From contig OX344754.2 in NCBI GenBank assembly GCA_947034885.2, forward strand, positions 21,656,501-21,720,500: a DNA stretch of 64,000 nucleotides, read 5' to 3'. The position numbers and the translations under genes were made by a program. The notes under the pieces are model-generated. The model searched no databases. It was not told the origin of the DNA and saw only the letters and a list, made by a program, of their open reading frames with translations. The stretch comes from Thuidium tamariscinum (Eukaryota; Streptophyta; Bryopsida; Hypnales; Thuidiaceae). The number at the start of each line of letters is the position of its first letter. The first letter of the stretch is position 1. This document shows, one piece after another, positions 10,131 to 22,003 of this stretch.

Positions 10131-12564
10131 ATCGGCATAGTATAGTAGCATACGTAAGTATAGAATGATATATAGTCTATGTTATAGAGAGAATGTACAC
10201 GTGCGGCATATATAATACGTAATATATATACGGAGCACCAATGTATGGCAACCCAAATGAAATCTATTATATTTTTTGAATTACTGAAAGCATTTGAAAA
10301 TTTCAGCTATTAATGTTTATAATCTTTGATACTTGATAGGCAAACGTATTCATGGGGGGGGATGAGATCAATAGTATTTATTGTTGGTAGATGTTGTTGT
10401 GCACATAGATACTTGATAAGGTTGTGTAACAATTTGCATGATGTATAAGGTCTAAGTAGTAAGTAAGGTAGAAGTACCTATTAGCGCCCTGACTTGCAAT
10501 CTGAGTATGTTAGGGTGAACTTCAAGAGAGTTATATATTTTTCAGAGGTGTACAAACGTTTCACAAATGAAATTCAAATGACAAAATTCTTTTTGCGGAG
10601 CTCTGAGAAATTTATGGCAATTTTAAATAAAATCATGACATGGACAGATCATGATTCAAAATTCGAAAATGCCAAAAGGACTCGTGCCCCAAATGCACTT
10701 CAAAATACTAAAAACTTGTCCCGAAAAGAATGTCAAAAATCAAAATCTTCATGATTAAATTTTTTTTAAGAAAACCAACTTGTCGATCTTTTTGTTAACT
10801 TGTTCAAGTAATAGGGTACATTGTTCCAAAATTTTATTGTAAATTTCCCCACCAATTAATATTTGCAACTATAAAGATGACTAAAATTTCTCTCAAAATC
10901 ATTTGAATTTCCTCATAGTGATATAAAATTCATAGTTTCAAGTAATAAAAATATAAGATTGATGTTTGAACAAAATAAGATATGCTTATTTTAGCTTAAG
11001 GATGATATTTGACCAAATGGAATAGAAACTATGAATTTTATCGATATAAAATTTATATTTTGGTTTCAATTGATTTTGTGAAGATTTTTAATTGAAACAA
11101 AAATAACCAAATCAATTGAAACAAAAATTTGATTGAAACAATAGTTGATTATCAATTGAACCAAAAATGGGAGCAATTGATTTTGAGAAAAATTCTAATC
11201 GTTATCATTTTTTTACAAAAATTAAAAATAAATATAGGAAAACTAGCAGAAAAAATCCGAAATACTTTCAATTTCTTCCAAAGGTACAAGTATAAATGGA
11301 GATCACTATATAAAATTTTCAATTTGCCTTTAAAAAATTTTGAACCAAAAACTACAATAACAAAGACCTCAAAGTCAAATTTGGCTATTAAAGAAAATTA
11401 AATTTTTGATTTTATACATTATCAAGAGAAATTCTATTGTAAAATTCTACTTTCTACATATTCTATTTTTCTACAAATTGCTTGATGAAAACTACATATT
11501 ATTGTAATAATTTTAAAGTAAAAAGTTAAGAAAATTATATCAATTATACTATATATTGGAATAGTTTGAAATTTTCACCATTAATGAATGTTAAATGGAA
11601 AACTGAATATTGCAATTGAAATTAAAGATTGATCTTAAAACGAATAAATATGAATGAAAAAGACAATGTATTGTGTTTGACGGATTTCAACACATAGAAC
11701 TTGCAATTGCAATAAATTTTTCAATTCTTGGAATTTTTCAAAATTTTAAGTTGAAATAAAAAGAAAAGTTTTCAAGCTTCATTTTCTTATTTTAAGTCAA
11801 ATACCAAAATGGCTATATTGAAAGTTAGAATCAAAGTTGAACAAGGCACATCCACTTTTTTTATGCCTAAATTTTAGGGGTTAATGTGGAATCAATGTAA
11901 CCACATAAAGATGTTGTTTTCAAGATTATTATTATTTTATTATTTTCATCATTATTTTAAAATTATTTTAATACTATTTAATATTCAATGTTTTTACTAG
12001 TAAAATTTAAATTTCTTGAATTTAGAAACAAAATTATTAATTTTTTTAGTATCAATTTAATAGGGTCATTTGCCATCATTGATGACTACTGACTATTAAC
12101 GCCTAAAGGAATTATAAAATCAAAATCTTCATCATTAATTTTTTTTTTGAAAACCAACTTGTTGATCTTTTTGTTAACTTGTTCAAGTAATCAAGTACAT
12201 TGTTCCAAAAATTAATTATGAATTTCCCCACCAATTGCAAGTTCAATGCGCCTAAAATCGCCTACTTTCACTACTTGTACATGTTGCTTTTTGTAGCCTT
12301 CAACAATGTACAAAGGGTGTACATTGCAGGGGTGGGTGTTTTCAAAGCCCTATGCCCTTTCAACTTCAAAAATTCATAACTAATTCCACAAAACTTCAAA
12401 AATTATAAAACAATTTCGGTTAGATGTCAATTCCACTTGTCTTTCAAAGGCAATTTACTGAAAAATATTTTAAGACGTTTCCCCTCCCCAAAATTCAGTT
12501 TCAGCTCTTAAATTGACTTGTTACCTTATACGGTGAAAAGTTTTAATTTTTTTTTCAGACATTC
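10131..12564. other. Gene-free AT-rich stretch with a spaced direct repeat
   Basis: No supported gene. A roughly 120-bp sequence containing ACTTGTTCAAGTAAT and TTTCCCCACCAATT occurs at 10738-10862 and again, about 90 percent alike by eye, at 12118-12238. The 1.3 kb between the copies is very AT-rich. GTAAGGTAGAAGTACC at about 10465 matches one end of the element at 4997. Confidence 0.5.
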
Positions 12565-12950
12565 TCATCAGGGTCGATGCGGCTGCCATCACGGACACGT
12601 GGCGGACGCGGTCGGTCAGAGCGGATGGGATCGCTTTCGTGGCGGACACTGGCAGTCGGGGCGGACGCTGAGACGGGCGCAGCGGACGGGACCTCCAACG
12701 CCATCGGTCAGGGCGGACAGGCGGTCGAACGAGACCTCCGACGCCAACGGTCGGAGCGGATAGGCAGTCGGACAGGACCTCCGACGTTGGCGGTCGGGGT
12801 AGACGGGCAGTCAGACGGGACCTCCGACGCCGCGGTCAGGGCGGCCGTCCGCCTTTGTTTTTTACCGGGCGCACTAAATATAGGAATTCAAATGTCACAG
12901 GATGTCCGCGGGGTGCCGGACGCTGGACGCTGGACGTCCGCATAGCCCTG
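12565..12950. promoter_or_regulatory. GC island 4 without an adjacent gene
   Basis: Same GTCCG/CGGAC-rich composition as islands 1-3, here dominated by GGCGGAC, GGTCGG and GGGACCTCCGACG repeats of about 40 bp. AAATATAGG at about 12877 could be a TATA box. No ORF with coding character begins within 600 bp on either side. It may be the far end of the gene K element or a solo remnant. Confidence 0.5.
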
Positions 12951-14320
12951 ACAGATACACTTGAAATTAATATAATTTACATTAGTTCAAAGATTCATTT
13001 TGCAAATTAGACTTAGAATCCATAGTAATTCAATTTAGTCACCTATAATTGCGATGCAGTCTAAAACTCTAAAGTACATGCGAGCCTCTTCTAAAAACTC
13101 AAGACCGTGAGCAGAGTTACCTACCATGACTAACTTGATCATCTTCAAGTACAACTTAGTGGACTTTTGCTTAGCTCCCAATCTCATGGCATTTGCAATG
13201 CTGAGTTTAGGGTTCCTCCTCAAATAGGGTTGTCCCATTACACTTTCATTTTGTAGCATCCGTTGCAAGTACAATTTATTGTTGCACGATTCAAGTGACT
13301 TTTCAATTAGAAAATAATATAAATGAATCAAACCACAAAATACAAAACAATAATTTGAAAAACAACAATTCTACATAATCCAAATTTCACCTAGAACATG
13401 AAAGTCATAAAAGTATCAATTGGCATTGAGTGTCAAGTTTTTCTAGATGTATGGAAAACATATTTCTTCACCTCTAATGGCCTCAACATCTTTTTAAACT
13501 TGGGCAAGGATAGAAGGTTTTACCTTTGCACTCAATCAATTTTTTTCTTAAACAACAATTTTGAGCACCAAAAATGGGGGTACAATTAGGCACTCCACAA
13601 ACCTCAATCAAATTCAATTGAGGTCTTGAAGGTACCAATTGGACCTCCCATTTTTGGTATGTAAAAAAATAAAAACAAAAATATGAAAATGTCTTTTCTT
13701 GATTCCAAGTTTTAAAAGGGGTATTTTGAGTAATGCAAGGATTCCTATGTTTCAAATGAATGTAAGTGTGGTATTGCATTTCATGTTTCATTTCTTAATA
13801 AAACTTAAATTTGACTTGATTCCATGAAATTAAGTAGAGACTTTTGCAAGGTAAGGTGGGTCCAATTGACTTTGGAAGAGTCTATGTTGGACCTCTTGGA
13901 ATTGGGTTAAGGTTTGGTATCCTCGTTGTAGATCTCTAAATTGTGGTTTAGAGAATAAAATAATATGGATGTCTCTTTGTTTTGCTTCAAGGCTAGTGGG
14001 ATTCGAATTCCTAGTTTCAAATTCTAGTTCAAATTTGTGATTGTGATTGAAGATCATGAAGCTTGGTAACTTTGGATTAAAGTTTGATATTTTTTTTGAA
14101 AATGAAATGTAATGGATGTATGAAAATTTAAACAAAAACCAATTGGTTACCGATTCTTGGAGGTGCATTGAAGTCTCTTCCTAGGTCAATAGGATCCAAC
14201 TAACTTTGGATGAGCCTTTACTAGATCCCTTAGAATTGGTACCTTTTTCAAGAATTTAGGAATTTTCAATGTTGGAGTTAATTGGCAAGGTGTGGCGGGG
14301 GTGCTATAAGCATGGTGCAT
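12951..14320. other. No gene seen; diverged internal repeats
   Basis: The stretch contains several diverged copies of a segment with GGTCCAATTGACTTTGGAAG or similar words (about 13615, 13858, 14188), each followed by a TTAGAATTGG-like phrase. Short frames here have no recognisable content. Confidence 0.4.
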
Positions 14321-14324
14321 CACG

Positions 14325-14437
14325 CATGTATTTTCAGTAAATTTTTATTAAAAATCTACATAAAGGTTATTACTTAATATCTTATCTTTAGGAATATACT
14401 TAAAAACACACTTAAAACACCCCTTTTTCTTGTAGTG
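14325..14437. mobile_element. CACTA-type MITE fragment
   Basis: It ends in CCCCTTTTTCTTGTAGTG, the inverse of the CACTACAAGAAAAA terminus typical of plant CACTA elements. The preceding sequence (AGTAAATTTTTATTAAAAATC) matches the interior of the element at 38904. The left end is not preserved. Confidence 0.5.
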
Positions 14438-17136
14438 GCTACATAGCACACCCTAAACCATCTTTCCGGTCCTTCATGTACAAATGGCATATGGAATACC
14501 GCCATTTTAACGAAATTGACCATAGTGGTAAGCGAATGTTATAGCCAACATTTCAATTCACCTTTACCAATGAAGTTCATTGTGTTGAGTATTTGTGAGT
14601 AGTGTTTTCTTACTAGCAAAATTTTGCCTAAAGGCAAAACTTTAAAAAATAAAATCCAAAATCCATGAAATCTGGATTAAACCCTAATTTTTTATTTATT
14701 TATAACTAATTTTCTTTGGTAAAAAACTCATCCTAATTTTTTCATCCATTTTTAATGATTTCATCCAAAATTTATTTCACTAGTGGTAGGTGGGTGACAA
14801 ATGAAATTTTTAGAAAATACATTGTCTATGAGGTGCAAACATTCCCATTTGATGTAGCTCTCGATCTATAGAGGACTTACTGTAATAAACCTTTCCTCAA
14901 TCCCTAATAAAATATAGAAAAAAATCCACCAATAATTGATATAGTACTAAAGTATATAGTACTTCTTATGGATTTGTCACTTGTTACGTTTGCCATAGTA
15001 GTACGTATAATAGAGGATGCATACCATGGATGATAGCCTTGTTGAAAATCAAGGATAGAATAAGGGAATTGATTCAATAATGGTAAATTCTTCTAGACCT
15101 CAATGCAGCACTGGTCCAAACATGGGGGCCACTTAAAATGGGCATCTTCTATTGTAAGGAGGATGTGGATAGTTATGAATCCACTTTATTTATCACCAGT
15201 GTATATAAATAATATATCCAAATGCCCTCAAAATACAACCATGAGACTCCAATTTTTGTGGAAATCCTCCGAATCTTGCGAATCTTGCATTCTTTGTTGC
15301 CAAAGCTTCCCTCCGTTGTGTTCCTTGCTATTGTTCCATATATAAGTTGAAAGCCTCAAATATAAGTATAGTTTGCTCCATATTACCTCCAAGTGATGGT
15401 ACTCCGGAAGCCATACCATGATTTTCCATAACTTTTAGAATCACTTTCACATCAACCACAACAATTACCACCTGGACTTTTCACGTCGGGTTCATCAAAA
15501 TATGTCGAGAAGTATGTAGTGATTTTGAATAAGCACGGGGCTCCTTAAGTTGGCAGCTCTTGTAGTTTTAGGAATGTACTTGTATATTCCTCTTTGTCAT
15601 CCAACCCTCAATTCAAATTTCAAACCTTCATAGTTACTTCATCCCTGACAATCTGACCTATTCCACTTTACCATTGAATATCTCACTACTTAATATCTCT
15701 CTATAAAACTCAACATTCATATGGTATACCTCAGATACTAATTACACACAAAATCTCTTTTCTAGAAAAGCTTCCTACAAGTCGTAGTGCTCATTTCCCT
15801 CAAGCTAACCTCACTATTTTAACTCTGCGTCCAACACCTAGATACATTTATACTTATATCTTCCACCTCAAGACTCTAATGCACTCAAAATTTTGACACA
15901 ATCAAGACAATATAGATGCAAAGGTACATGACAAGTTTTGTTACCATAGCTACAATATTTATCGAGAACCAAACCTTCAAAGTTGAAGCTCTTGTATCAC
16001 AAGCATGTTGGATCTCCGTCACTTCAACACCCCATTGCTCCTTGCTCTGGTAAGATCCTAGAAACTACCGCATACAAGTAGAATAACTTGTCCTCAAGTG
16101 TATCTCAAAACTTTGTTTAAAAAAAAGACTCCAATCATATACAATAGACAAAAAATTGAAATCCAAATTTTGCCAACTTCATAGAAGCAAAATAGAAGAT
16201 ACAACCATTGCACTTAGTGCATCTCCTCACTCCTCCAAGTCACCTCCATATACTCAACTCTCTAAGCACTCAAAAGCACTTAGAAGACCCTCAAACCTAC
16301 TAAATCTCTAACTCCACAAGCTCTCCAAACTCTACAACTAATCAGAATGACTAACCCCTCAACTCCACACTGTCCCCTTAAGTACACACACGTTAGTTCT
16401 TTTAGCCAATAAGAAGCCTTAGAGGTTAGGGCACAAGGAAACCCTTGGTGGCTAGAATTTGGCCGTTGCCACCATTGCTGCCGGCTCACCTTAAGTCCCC
16501 TCCTTACTATCGACCCCTCCCAATTATCAACCAAACACACTATTACCAATTGGTTCTCAACTAACTAACAATTAGCACATGAACTAGAAGAAGTGAAGAA
16601 CACCATTCTAACATCAATCTATTACACACTTAGAGAGCTAATAAACACATATGAATATCTAGTTTCAACTACTAATTGGCCATTATCACGACACCATTGT
16701 ATAGTAGATCATAGTATAGACAACATTATACTGATTTTACCCAAAATACTATGAGCATCTATACTAGTGGATGTACCAATTAGTGAATGAGAAAAAGAAC
16801 CAATAACCTATAAGATTCTTGAAACAACTAGAAAATTCCATTGGTTTAATAAAAAGATAGTTGGTAATTGAGAGGATTTGGCTTCATCTTCTTCTTTATA
16901 GCTTTCTTTTCCCCCTCTTTTTCACCTTTGTAGGATTCATTGATACTATTTACCAAGCCATCTTCCTATTTTGACACCTTCTAAATATAATGTACCTTGC
17001 AATTCTTAAATTAGTGCAAGTTAGCTTTGTTAGTGCGAGGCATAGGACTTTGTTGTGGGGTCTTGAACAAACGACTCTAAATTTATATTGACTTTGAAGG
17101 ACCAAAATTATATAAATGAATAAATACTTATTATTG
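14438..17136. other. Gene-free stretch with a partial MITE end
   Basis: At 14475-14523 is an end of the GGGCAATTT MITE family (ATACCGCCATTTTAACGAAA). The remainder to 17136 is AT-rich, with a more GC-balanced patch at about 16280-16560 that has an 89-codon minus frame of unknown meaning. I see no gene. Confidence 0.4.
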
Positions 17137-17190
17137 TATTATTGTGCCTTGTATGTGTGTATATATATATATGCAAGGCACAATAATTGA
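17137..17190. repeat. Hairpin around a TA repeat
   Basis: ATTATTGTGCCTTG and CAAGGCACAATAAT flank a short TG/TA microsatellite. The arms are perfectly complementary, so this is a small palindrome or MITE relic. Confidence 0.6.
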
Positions 17191-17538
17191 ATTAATCAAT
17201 TTATTTTTGAAAGATTTACATAAAAACACACAACGATATTCTGTGATTGCAAGAAACATCTGTCAATCTTGTGTCATAGGAGCAATTTTCAGGGTAATAC
17301 TATGAGTACTATACACATTTGGAAAATAAATTTAAAAAATATAAAAATATATAGAAAATTAGTAGGATTCTAAAAAGGTCACATTCCCAAAATTTTATGG
17401 TAAGAAATATTTTTTTCTAAAATTTATGTATGGAAAAATGATTAATTATTTTTCTCATTGAATGGATACTTTGATATTTGTATTTTTAAAAATTATGAAA
17501 AAATTCAATTCAATTCAATAAAATAAAATAAAGTAACA

Positions 17539-17628
17539 AGATGGTTGTACACAAATAAAACAAAATAAAGTAATAAATTTATATATTTTTAGTATTTATT
17601 TTTAGCGTTTATTTGTACACAACCATCT
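17539..17628. repeat. 90-bp palindrome with 21-bp perfect arms
   Basis: The arms at 17539-17559 and 17608-17628 (core GGTTGTACACAAATAAA) are exact inverses around a 48-bp loop rich in AAATAA and TTTATT. Confidence 0.7.
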
Positions 17629-18274
17629 TTTTAGCATGTAGAATTAAATATTTTATAATTTCCTTTGATAAAAAGTGTAAGTCTACTAGAAGAATATTCC
17701 TTCATAATTTCATATTCAAATTCAAAAATTTGATTTCAAAATAGTACTACAAACCTTTAAAAATAAAAATTTGACATCTAATCAAGGACCTTTTTCCAAA
17801 GTAATATATTTTAAAAAATACCAAACTAGAAGTAATGACCCCAACACGGTTATTGGCTTTTATTGAACTTTGGCTCTAACATCAATCCACATGACATTAG
17901 ACTCCATCAAAAGAACCGACTAGTGAAGCTTCTACAAGATTACACCTCCCTTGCCAAACGGACATGTTAACCCCTAAGTGCCTAAGCCTTTCCAAGTGTG
18001 TTTTTCCCATGAAAAAAAAACATGGGCTTATAGTTATCTCCATTGAAGCAAAATGATTCTTTTTCAAAATCTAACCATATGGATGTTTAAAGAGCTTGCT
18101 TATTAGTATGTATACCAATTTTGAGTGCAAAATTGCAAACTGAAATTGCTCAAAGTTGGAAAATGAAGTAAAATTAGCAAGCTTTACTCTTCCACTAATG
18201 GACATATATGGCTTTGGAGACCTCTCAACAATCAAATATGTACCTTTTTTTAGTGAAAAATGAAAGTTTTCAAT

Positions 18275-18398
18275 AGTTAACCCTAAAAATTGCCCGAAAT
18301 TTTTTTAAACTGGTCAAACAAATTTAACTGCCCGCTGCAAAATGAGCCTGAAATTTCAGATCGACCATATTTGGTCGCCCTGGCATTTACGGGTTAAC
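18275..18398. mobile_element. Small element with AGTTAACCC ends
   Basis: AGTTAACCCTAAAAATTGCCCG at the left and ATTTACGGGTTAACT at the right are imperfect inverse ends of a ~124-bp unit. It is more GC-rich than its surroundings. The surrounding 17629-20660 has no gene I can support. Confidence 0.4.
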
Positions 18399-19379
18399 TT
18401 AGCTCCTTTTGGGGGATGTCAAAGTCTCAAGAACAACATTCCAAAATGCCTTTTTAGTGGTTTTATAATGTCATATTTTCATAAATTTTAAAGAAAGCTA
18501 TTAGTACAGAACAATATTGCACATTTCTTTCATATAATATATCCATACCTACAAGAAAAGCTTTGTTTCATTCCATACTCATAAATGAGGTGAAAGATAT
18601 GATTTTTTTTGTTTTGCAAGCAGTTAAGAAATCTCCTAGAGAAAATAACATACAACGTTCATTTTTTAACACAATTTTCACAATTTTCAAAAACAAAAAT
18701 ATGCATAGGGTGTAGATGGCTTGCTACAACATTTTCACCATTGGGATTGGCAAGTTTCAATTCCATGTTAGATTTATTAGCAATTCAATATTTTCTTTCA
18801 TCTTGTACCTTTTACCACATAATGATTTTTTAAAGGATGAAAATCAAATTTTTCTTTCTTTAATTTTTTTCTATAGATTTTCAACTCAATTCCATATCAT
18901 AATTTCAAATAGCACAAGTTGCATAATGCATACATATTTTTCTAAATAGTTCCAAAGTTGAAATTTTACCTTTGAATATGATTGGAAGAAGACTTGTTGC
19001 ACCACTTTGAACACTATGATCTTGGAGATGCTAAAGAACTAGGTTCTAAAATCTGGTGGAGAAGTAGCCATACAAGTTAGGTACAAGACTATGGTTAGAA
19101 ATTGCAAGAAAGGTCCAAAATTTGTTCAACCCACCTTGTTTTCAATATGATTTTTTTGTTTTGTTTTGTTTTTTTGCCAATTTTGCTCAAAAAATTGAAA
19201 TACCGTTAGGGGTTAAAGATATGAAATAGACTGAAAAGAATTTAGAGGACTTACCCAACATTATATTTTAGGACTAACTTCGAATAAACAAGAAGTAAAC
19301 ATGACAAGAAGCTGAGTAGACAATTGATTTCGAATTGAACAAGAAACATAGTATTATCCATACCTTTCACATCTCTATG

Positions 19380-20667
19380 ATGGTGGCTTGATTCCTTGGT
19401 GGCCAAACAATTTTGTCGTCATCTTCCATATGATTGCCTTCAGTACATTTGTAGATGACTCAATTTTCTCCTATAAAAAAAAATCCAGACACAATGCTGG
19501 AAATGAGGAACAATTGGACACAGCGGATAATGATGCTTATTGAATCCAATGTTCTGGGGTTACAAAGCCAGCTCTTTGTATTCTTCCTGCATAATTATGG
19601 CATTTCACAAGCGGCATTAGAACAATCTATTGATATTAAGAACCACTGGTAACTCTCTGCCACCAACTGCAAGCCAAAAATGACATTTGAGCAACAAAAT
19701 TAGTGATGTGGAAGAAAATGATTGACAGTCTCGCAATGCTTGCCTATTGTCTCAATTCTTAGCTGTGATTCTGCAGAAACGGCATTCTACAAGCAAGTCT
19801 GGGTCATTGTTTCTGACTAAGAGGATGCATTGTTTTGTAGAATTACAAACAACGGCTACTCTGCAATTTAGAATTCACATATCCACTCACATTTTGATAC
19901 TCAAAATGTCCATACAAGCCCAGAAACCCATTTTGAAATTTGTCAGTACAAACCAATTTTCACAGTACATGTTTAGAAAAGTGTCATCAAAGCAAGAAAA
20001 CAAGCAACACATCATGATACTAAAGAGAAATACCTTGAGACGGTAGGGACATGTTCAAAGGGAAAAAGCAATGCTTGTCGCCGGAAACCACTAGTCCTCG
20101 ATCTACATTTAAACCAGTGTTGTACCAGTATCAAAACAATTACATACCAGACTGATATCAAGAAAAAAAATTCAAATCAAGAACAACCGAGTACTGGTAT
20201 GGAATAAAATGAAAGATTTTGCCCGGGTACACTCGTGTGTTCCAACTGGTATCGACCGCAAACTCCATGTGATCCTGCAAGACAACACTCCAGACTGTCA
20301 GCACGTTGCTTGGATTAGTAGCACACTGAATTGAAGGAGCAACAGGTACGTAACTAAACTGTTCCAACCCACCTATGTGTTAGTTGACAAATTTCTTACA
20401 TGTATCATGACATAGAGAATCTCCAACATACTTAGGTTTTGCTAGTCACTGTTCCTTGATGAAAACTAAGTTAAGTAACCCTAAGCCTATTGCTGGACTC
20501 TAGAGTGCAAAACCCTAAACAATTTACGAAGCGCTCAATCGCTCGTCAAGATCTAATTGAAAGCAACCTGAACATACATGCATGTCATAGTAAGACAGCA
20601 TCACGTTCCTAATGTTTACAGTCTCACTGGCATGCAACACCTCTTATTAGAAAGCTAGAAGATGACT
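19380..20667. other. Unassigned region, possibly 3' transcribed part of the downstream minus gene
   Basis: Base composition is less AT-biased than in the flanking repeats, as in transcribed plant sequence, but no long frame or recognisable motif is present on either strand. It may hold the 3' UTR of the gene ending at 20668. Confidence 0.3.
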
Positions 20668-21531
20668 TCACCTAAAGAATGAATGTGAGAATAACGCCCA
20701 CAAGAATATAGCGCTGAACAGCACACCAATGGCACCGGCCTGTCTTGTCCTTGTACCTTCCTCTTTCCCCGTCCCCCCAAGCTCCATTCCCTGGAAGATC
20801 AATTCACAACAAAAAGTATATATATGCACCACTGTCTCTGCTATTAAATTAGATTGCCGACATATGGCATACAATACAATACTTCCGTCAACCCTAAAAA
20901 GGTCCGTTTTCTGTACAGTGAAGTAAGTGCACTATTTCGAATCATCATGTTTACATGATCTTGCAATACTTCTCGATTCTTTAATGCCACTGTCATGCAC
21001 GAGACATGGACACCTTAACATTGAGCCTGCTTGGCAGCAACAAGACACTGGAATCCAGCTACATCATGAAAAGGATGGATAGATCTGACCAGCAGTACAT
21101 GCTGCTCACTTCAAGATCCTGCCTTTTGAATTAATATCTACATGCCAGAAAATGCTATGGTCATGCTATGGGTTGGTGGTCTCCCCTCAACACATCTACT
21201 CTGCACTTTGGATTCCAACTACTGTCTTGTTAGCCTCCTCAGCCCAGGCAACATTTCTCTCCTGAACCTTCCAGCTAATCTCGTATACAGCACCTGCAAA
21301 GAATGAAAGAGAGATGTCATTCTCCCACCAAGTATAATGCCAAGGCTGAAATCAACACCATCTCTAACAAAGGCATGTAAGCATACACAAATAATAATAA
21401 ATTTAGGAAAGGGGATGTTTCATTTTACCTACTGCAACAAGGATGATGAGAACGTCTCCGAATCGTTCGATTGCTGTTGCTGTATCCTTCACTGAGTGGT
21501 ACTTGTTGAGAGCTGGATCTTTCTGAAGCAA
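20668..21531 (-). CDS. Small membrane protein, three 3' exons only
   Basis: Three minus-strand exons fit together in frame: 21531-21429 (after acceptor CTCTATAG, donor GTAAAA), 21293-21223 (after acceptor TTCTTTGCAG, donor GTAGTT) and 20790-20668 (after acceptor ATCTTCCAG) ending TGA. The joined C-terminus of 98 residues has a probable membrane helix (DVLIILVAVGAVYEI), a charged linker and a second helix (GAIGVLFSAIFLWALF). If the second intron is not removed, exon 2 ends instead at TAG 21196-21198. No first exon with an ATG is evident in the 470 bp before the kinase gene, so the 5' end is missing, very short, or lies beyond that gene. I do not recognise the family; a small organelle or endomembrane protein is plausible. 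Confidence 0.45.
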
Positions 21532-22003
21532 CTATAGAGACAGAAAACTAGTCAAATTTCAAACTACTCCGCTGATCACAAAAACATCAATTTGGAAGGG
21601 CATCATGTAATCAAGGACTTCATGTGTGGGGTTTTCAAAGCATCAGGATTGAAGGAAGAAATGCTGGGTTTCCTCCTCTGGGTCCTCTGTAATACAAACT
21701 AGACCATCAAAAGTGACTTTACAAGTGAAAGCTCACTGGCTTTGCTTAAACATTTTAAGATTTTGTACACTGGTGCAATTCTTACACCGTTGAGCAACTT
21801 CAGGTCTTAATAGAAAACGAACATTTCCCCTGAACATTGATACTTGTGGATTGCAGCAGCAATATTCTGACTCAACAAGTTTCTGCACAGAATAGTACAG
21901 GATATTGCAACTTCTCGTTCCATCAGTTGAAGGGTTGGAATTTCAATGCTCCACCAACGGCAGCAGACAGTTGTGCAGCATGTAATGAAGTGGTCTCCTA
22001 AAT

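Noticed and set aside
16280..16549. 89-codon minus frame with Trp/Arg-rich sequence
   Set aside because: No motif, no splice partners and no paralogue in the window; composition alone is not enough.
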